Shown here in pieces: positions 58,691 through 64,000 of a DNA stretch of 64,000 bases. This DNA is from Blasia pusilla (taxonomy: Eukaryota; Marchantiophyta; Marchantiopsida; Blasiales). Numbering within the stretch: position 1 is the stretch's first letter; the number at the start of each line of letters is the position of its first letter. The notes under the pieces were generated by a model. It worked only from the letters and a program-made list of their open reading frames with translations, had not been told where the DNA came from and searched no databases. Location: the NCBI GenBank assembly GCA_050084515.1, contig CM114272.1:13702001-13766000 (forward strand). Direction: 5' to 3'. The translations under genes and the position numbers were made by a program.

Positions 58691-59876
58691 TCTACTCCAA
58701 TTCAAGTTATTTCTTCTCATGACATTATAATAAGCTCGTGTCTTCTCTGCATGTGTGTATGGTGACAGTTTGTTTCCCTAACCTGACTAGCAATTCTTGG
58801 ATTATGAAGACCGATCTTGCGCGGGGAGACCACATGTCTAGAAATGCAGGAAAGAAAATCTGCCTTGGAAGAATGCTCCAAAGCTGCAAAAGTAGAGGCA
58901 CCTTAAAGATAAGAATCTTTAGGATGCTCCTAAGGAGAAGAATAGTCAAAAGTTGAAAAAGTAGCGGAAATAAATATAAGAAGAATAAAGATATGATCAA
59001 ATAAAGATAAGAAGAAATGATAGGTCATAGAATGTAGTATACGAGAAAGAAAATTAAAGATATTGCATCATTTTGAATAATCTCAACTTCTGAAATATTG
59101 AGGTTGCAATTCCATCATCATCCTTGTGATCAACCCCCTTGGGAGTGCACTAGTGCAATTTTGGATTATTGCACAAAGTTGTCATTGCTCGATATCTACT
59201 AAGATGAGGTGACTTAGTACTTCTTGAAAGTAGGCCACCATACACTTTTGAGAATCATTCTACTCTTGAATAGACGATAATGTAGACTTTTGTTTATAAT
59301 TCTTCTTAAAATGAAGTTTAGTTGAATTTAAAAGAGTCTCCACTTAATCACTTCAAGGGCAACTTGATTAGTCGTATATGCCACACAAGTCAAAAATTTT
59401 AATACTTTGGTTTAATCTAGTAGAAACCCTACTTTGCAACCCAAGCTCTATCATAGCACAATCTATCCAATCAATTAAAATCCATACCCATTCCCTCAAG
59501 AATGATAACATATAGTTTGATATGAACTTCCCATCCTTTTTCTTGACCTAAATCAATCCAAGATAGGATGTGATTACATGTTTGTGTAAGTAGTAGAATA
59601 CTATAAAATAACTTGTCATAGAAATATTAGTACTCTCATCTACCATGGGTCCATAAATCTTACTCTACTTACATCTCCTACAAGTATGCTATGATTTGTG
59701 TAGTCATTTCTAAGGGGCCCAAATCGACTACAATTATGGAGGTTACAAAATGCTTCTTTTAAAAAATTGACATGTCTTATTGTCAGATATTGTGCATTAT
59801 GTTAGGAAAAATTAGGATGTGTTCGTGATGTTTTGTTCCATCTGATAGTCATTTTGCTTTGTATAAGATTAAAAAT
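58691..59876. other. AT-rich intergenic region
   Basis: No gene, RNA or repeat boundary recognised. Confidence 0.4.
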
Positions 59877-59983
59877 TGTCGTGCGAATCCACATCGTCAT
59901 ACAACATAGATCGCTGATATACCATACTCACATACATACATAACATAGACGAGAGCAAACACAAACACAAGTGTACCACAACT
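59877..59983 (-). repeat. beta-like terminal repeat, related family (second copy)
   Basis: Minus-strand copy of the repeat at 12,413-12,519, ending GATTCGCACGACA. Next to it (60,000 onward) is a gag-like zinc knuckle on the other strand. Confidence 0.55.
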
Positions 59984-60019
59984 CAGTTAGGTCCTAGAGG
60001 GACGCTTGCGCAAAGACCA

Positions 60020-60110
60020 TTGCCTTCATTTGCTGCCCCGCAGCAAGGACAATCATGTTGGACATGTGGAGGTGATCATGTTAGGAGGTTTTGGAGGTGC
60101 GGTAAGAGGA
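60020..60110 (+). pseudogene. retroelement zinc-knuckle remnant
   Basis: SFAAPQQGQSCWTCGGDHVR followed by RFWRC is a decayed CCHC-type knuckle. The frame then runs into a purine repeat. Too short to assign to a family. Confidence 0.35.
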
Positions 60111-60172
60111 GAGGAAGAGAGGAAGAGAGGAGAGAGGAGAGAGGAAGAGAGGAGAGAGGAGAGAGGAAACTA
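60107..60172 (+). repeat. GGAAGAGA/GGAGAGA purine repeat
   Basis: Imperfect tandem of GGAAGAGAGGAGAGA-type units, all purine on plus. Confidence 0.85.
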
Positions 60173-60518
60173 CCTTCAACCGAAATAGATACTTTTTTTT
60201 GAAGAGAGTTTCCGTTGGGTTGAAGAGAGGAAACTTTTTGTGTGAATTTTTTTGCACTTTTTTGTTCATTTATTAAACAATCCCACAGTTTTTTTTTCCT
60301 CTTCCATATTTTGGCAACCCCTGTGAGTCCGACGAGTTGCAAATTGCACAAAATTTAGAAAACTGAAAAATCAATGGAATCATAAGTGTGGAACCAATCA
60401 CTTTTTCCATCCAAGGTCTGGAAAAAATCTATCATTTGCCCCGGGCTGAATAGAGTTCAAGCTCAAAGTGAAGGTTGAGGAAAAATAAAAGTACAATCTA
60501 AAACCTCATTTTGCATCC

Positions 60519-60953
60519 TCAAAGTGGTTTGTTTAAAATACTTCGCACTTCTTTGAGGGACAGAATTGGTTGGTGGATTCCTACTCCTACCTCCGACTCT
60601 CTTAAAACTACCAACAACACATAGTTCATGTGCTTACAAGGGAAATACCTTTTGCCACTTGTCTCTCTTTGGACAAAGTCATCACATGAACATGTGGGAA
60701 AGCAACAGATGTGCACCACATACACCCCTGTGACACTTGAATTTACAGTGTTGTTCCTGACCCAATACATCCTTCCTATTCCATTGCCACTCAAGACATC
60801 TTTCGTGGCAATGATCTCCATTTTTGCCTCCCGAGCTGATGCAATTCGCTTTGCTCTCTCCACCATTGGCTTGCACATTCTGTTTCTCTTCACCCCATTT
60901 CTAGACTCAAACAGAAATAATGGATTGAGATCATCCACCTTCTCCGGGTACAT
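60519..60953 (-). pseudogene. MULE-like SWIM zinc-finger segment
   Basis: Open frame of 144 codons. NMYPEKVDDLNPLFLFESRN and a basic stretch are followed by CSCDDFVQRE and CKHMNYVLL, a SWIM motif of the form C-x-C-xn-C-x-H at about 60,695-60,625. SWIM fingers follow the catalytic core in MULE and FAR1-type proteins and probably bind DNA or protein. It begins inside the gene; the upstream part is in another frame (61,438-60,890). Confidence 0.65.
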
Positions 60954-61438
60954 GTTGACATCAGTCTTGGGTTGAATACGAAATGCGAAGGTCTTTGTAA
61001 TGCTAACATGCTCGAACTTCCCGTCTCACGAGTCTGAAACCGGCACTTGTAAGATTGTCCACCGCCTTGAGTGCGATTCAGTGCTGCGGCGATGGGCCAA
61101 ATCGTGGGGGTATTCGGAGCTCCAATGGCAGCCGGATAAGACTTCCGGAAAGCGCAAGATTCATTTGGGCAGAAGAAGTACTTCAATTGATCCCCGGTCC
61201 TCGTGAAACGATCAAAGGTTTTGAGTCCCCAAAACCCAGGCAGAGGTCGTCGAGTCCTTGTACAGTTCTTATTTAGGAAAGTGCCGCATGCTCTCCTAAT
61301 GCCATCAGATCCGCCCTGCAGTGGGTCCACGCCTGGGTTGCTCCGAGATATATGCCACCGTTTTAGGTTGCAATCCACCTCCATTACCGAATCCCATATT
61401 GTTGAACCACCCAAAGGACAGGATGTTGTGAACTTCAA
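60890..61438 (-). pseudogene. MULE-like segment before the SWIM finger
   Basis: Open frame containing FWGLKTFDRFTRTGDQLKYF and CPNESCAFRKSYPAAIGAPN, possibly a small zinc site. It changes frame near 61,050 relative to the SWIM part. Matching sequence occurs at 13.8 kb. No function can be named. Confidence 0.5.
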
Positions 61439-62073
61439 AGAACGGAGGGCTTTTGAAATAAAACATTCACTGATTTTGGAGAAGTAACTCCATCACGGAT
61501 TTGGGACAGTCCGGGGTCCCGAATACCTGGGCGGTGTAATTTCCTCATCCAAATCAATCACCGGATTCGTTCCTCGATGCTGCCTCTTCACTTGCCTCAA
61601 GTCAAGATACTTATCTAATCTCCACGAGTCTCGTTCGGACTGCTCTACCACCATCCTGTATGGGGACGTCTTGAAACCCGCCTACGAATATCCCCACCAA
61701 TGTGTACGCGTCTTGCTCGAGTGGAGTTCCAGCTACGCACCGGTTGAAGGCTTTGACATACAATTTTTCATCACCAGATCTCGGCCGCCTACGACATAGA
61801 GCTCGTAGATCGATCGACCCTTTTCCTTTTGTTATGCCTTTTGTGAGAAAGATATGGGATGTCGCAGATCAGTAGCATTGCTCTTGCCTGGTCTTGTTGG
61901 CATGCCTCTACAAGTGAAATTCGTTGGCATGCTTGTGACGACCTCAAGAGGAATGAACACTTTTCGCTCCACTTGTGTTGGGGCAGAGGGCATTTTCATG
62001 AACGTTCAATCCCTGCAACGACGGCAATGTTAGAAGGGAACGAAAATAACTCAGGAGTCAAAGAAATAAGCGA
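61439..62073. other. gap between MULE-like segments
   Basis: No open frame with a recognised motif; may be an intron or inserted DNA. Confidence 0.35.
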
Positions 62074-62360
62074 CCTGTCGGAACCAGACGGGTTGCAGGC
62101 CCGAGGCATCCCATGAACGACTCTGCGACCCGTCGGGTCCCGACGTGTTGTAACCTTAAACCCACCTACTGCAACCTGTCGGAACCCGACGGGTTGCAAG
62201 GCCGAGGCATCCCATGAACGACTCTGTGACACGTCGGGTCCCGACGGGTTGCACACTTGGGACGACACCAAACATATGGATGCAACCTGTCGGGTTGCAC
62301 CCTTGGGCAACCCGTCATTTTCCGTCGGGTTGCACACTCGGGCAACCCGTCGCATCCGAC
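62074..62360. repeat. tandem palindromic repeat, GTCGGG/CCGAC units
   Basis: Two tandem units of about 104 bp (from 62,074 and about 62,178) plus partial units. Each contains a hairpin such as TGCAACCTGTCGG and CCGACGGGTTGCA (62,170-62,182 and 62,186-62,198) and the perfect palindrome GTCGGGTCCCGAC. The spacer CGAGGCATCCCATGAACGAC occurs in both units. Confidence 0.8.
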
Positions 62361-62479
62361 AGCTTGCTTGGTTTCTTGGGTTTGAAATCCATTTAATTCC
62401 TACTCTTCTCATCCTGAGCTACAACTTTACAAACAATTCTCAACGTGAGCTTAACAAGACAAAATAGTGAACTCACCTG

Positions 62480-62857
62480 CCCCATGAAGTTTCCCCATTG
62501 TCTCATACGTACAGTCCACCAACTCAACCAAGAGCACAACTCTTTGTACTTCCCCTCAATCGCATGCTTCCTCCACCATCCATGAAGTTCTTCCTGGCAT
62601 TCCATGGCATGCTTCAAGGTTTTGCTGTCCTTGCAGCGTTGGAGTAGAGTGACATGTTCTGTCCTCTTATTCTCCTTGATGCAAGATTTGGTGTACCGGG
62701 TCACAGACTTTTGCCAATGGAAAGCATCCGACCTTTCCCTCTCCGGTTGAACCTCTCCACCCCAGAACACTTCCCGGATAGCAATCCACCCAGGTTGTGC
62801 ATTGTCCGCCATGAACCCATAAATTTCCGAAGGTGGCCTTTTGTTTTCCTTCACCAC
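62480..62857 (-). pseudogene. MULE-like transposase core segment
   Basis: Open frame with GFMADNAQPGWIAIREVFWG followed by RSDAFHWQKSVTRYTK. The pattern D-N then FHW-x-Q-S fits the MULE transposase domain (acidic residue, later His of the zinc or catalytic segment). CQEELHGWWRKHAIEGKYKE and WLSWWTVRMRQWGNFMGQ follow. The first catalytic Asp should lie upstream between 63,200 and 62,860, where frames are broken. Confidence 0.6.
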
Positions 62858-63229
62858 CTCCGAAGAAGAGTAACCAAAGACATCTTCAAACCGCCAACGT
62901 CTTGTGCCTTTACTTCTGAGACAAATATAGTTTTGAGTCCCTTCTCCACATGGTCATAAATGTGAGCACCCATCGTCAACCATCCGTTCAAGACTCAGAG
63001 CAAATATCAAAGCTTACCCAGCTCCGTAAAGATCTTCCCCTTCCTCATTCGATCTATAAGATCGAGGCCACTCGACGGACTGTGGTTGACATTTTGAAGA
63101 CATAGGCCTGGATCCTCGCCTCCTTGGCCCATGAACCGCCATCTCTGAATGAATGGAAATCTGGAGTTGGCCTTGATTCCGGCGATGGCATCCATTTCGG
63201 CCGTCTTTCCATCCGAACTCGATCGACGA

Positions 63230-63880
63230 TCAAATTCGGAAGCATTCAGGATCAGCGAGAAATGCGAGATTTTCCCAGAGTTGTTTCTCCTCAACCGCCG
63301 TGATCTCGCCCTGTCCAGGGATTCCAAGCAATTGTTCACAAATTTGTGATGCCGTTGTGAGCTTGATCACTCCGGGCTTTGAACCCGGAGAGTTTCTGTA
63401 GACCTCGGCTACTTTCTTCGCCACATCCTCCTTGATGTGTCTTTGAATTGCATCGGTCACAGGATGAGTGTGGGAGCCAACATGGACAGCCAGCCTTGTA
63501 TACTCTGACGTGGAGCCCAAGTCGTGGACAATGAAAAATATGTATGCAGGACACGCTCCAACGCAGAAGGGCGATGCCTGACAATGAGGACATCGATGGC
63601 CTCCCAACGGTATGGTGGCACCGACCTCGTATGGAGTTTCTGCATTCTTGGGAGGGAATTGCGACGTATTGACTCGCCCGTTGCACTCTAGATACGGGCA
63701 TGCTGGACTTCTACACTCCAAGGCTCCCACGCATTGGCGGCGGGAGACAATCCAAGGACCATCTGGAATTGAAGCACTGGTCCGTTGAAGCCTACACCAT
63801 CGATGACAATCAGACTTTCTGTCCATACCCTTCAGGCGTCCTCCATCCTTCTTTTGAGCAGGAGCAGCAAGTGGAGGCAA
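63230..63880 (-). pseudogene. MULE-like N-terminal zinc region
   Basis: Open from just after an acceptor-like GCATTTTTTAG at about 63,881, so an upstream exon is likely. It contains CVGALECRSPACPYLECNGR, then HRCPHCQASPFCVGAC, and later VHVGSHTHPV, a Cys/His pattern like the WRKY/GCM1-type zinc module in front of MULE transposases. It continues with KKVAEVYRNSPGSKPGVIKL. If an exon, it is intact; if not, the stop at 63,230 truncates it. Confidence 0.5.
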
Positions 63881-64000
63881 CTAAAAAATGCAATTACCAT
63901 CGTACGTGGGTGGCAGCTCGTCAACAAGAATGTGCTTGAACATTTTCAAGGGCAGAGACAAAAGCAAACTATTGCCTGATACTCGCAAGAGGAACGAGTA

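Larger units (their letters stand above)
60519..63979 (-). mobile_element. MULE-like transposase gene region (degenerate, enters from right)
   Basis: Minus-strand array of coding pieces in the order expected of a plant MULE transposase: N-terminal zinc region (63,880-63,230), transposase core (62,857-62,480) and C-terminal SWIM finger (60,953-60,519), with a palindromic repeat patch in between. Terminal inverted repeats were not found. Some breaks may be introns, others frameshifts. The left part is duplicated at 13,368-13,882. Confidence 0.6.

Noticed and set aside
62074-62360. CRISPR-like array
   Set aside because: Plant nuclear context, only two long units, no regular unique spacers.
61996-62412. 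138-codon frame across the palindromic repeats
   Set aside because: Its openness follows from tandem repeats of stop-free sequence, and no domain is present.

Overview
This window is nuclear DNA of a land plant. The evidence is two intact intron-containing host genes of plant type (a plastid rhodanese of the STR9 type with a transit peptide, and an NSRP1/DUF2040 splicing regulator) lying in a sea of plant-style transposable elements: Ty3/gypsy, Ty1/copia, Helitron, MULE and LINE remnants. Species cannot be fixed from the sequence; the repeat family is one I do not associate with seed plants, so a seed-free plant is a guess only.

Layout. 1-9,662: two nested copies of one Ty3/gypsy family, copy 1 (plus strand, pol and 3' end) inserted in copy 2 (minus strand, 5' end, gag and protease). 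9,690-10,700: a copia pol relic. 10,700-18,900: AT-rich DNA with a related terminal-repeat remnant (12.4 kb) and a MULE fragment (13.4-13.9 kb). 18,945-21,663: STR9-like gene on minus, six exons. 22,590-24,215: relic copy 3. 25,956-29,850: copy 4 (plus, 5' half). 30,692-40,417: copy 5, a complete insertion (9.7 kb, minus) inside a Helitron/PIF1-like helicase, with a 4-bp target duplication. 40,588-44,913: copy 6 (minus, 3' half). 44,914-45,400: another helicase piece in the opposite orientation. 45,600-55,400: mostly AT-rich or unclassified DNA with a LINE scrap. 55,440-58,045: NSRP1-like gene on plus, four coding exons, followed by a PPR-like gene scrap. 60,519 to the right edge: a degenerate MULE-like transposase gene on minus with an N-terminal zinc region, a transposase core and a C-terminal SWIM finger.

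The most unusual content is the gypsy family. Its Pol ends, after the DDE integrase, in a PHD-type C4HC3 zinc finger. Its termini are not ordinary LTRs: they follow the order alpha - genes - beta - alpha - beta, where alpha is about 500-515 bp and beta about 110-130 bp. Copy 5 proves these ends: removing 30,692-40,417 plus one copy of the CGTC duplication restores the helicase reading frame exactly across its conserved GRTxH motif. That arrangement is the split-direct-repeat order known from Ngaro/PAT-type tyrosine-recombinase elements, here on an element with a DDE integrase.

All copies in the window are damaged. In the four copy 1 stops compared, the changes fit C-to-T decay, three of them clearly at CG or CHG methylation sites. 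Copy 5 keeps a 641-codon open frame in which RNase H has been cleanly deleted. The two host genes look intact and independent of the elements.
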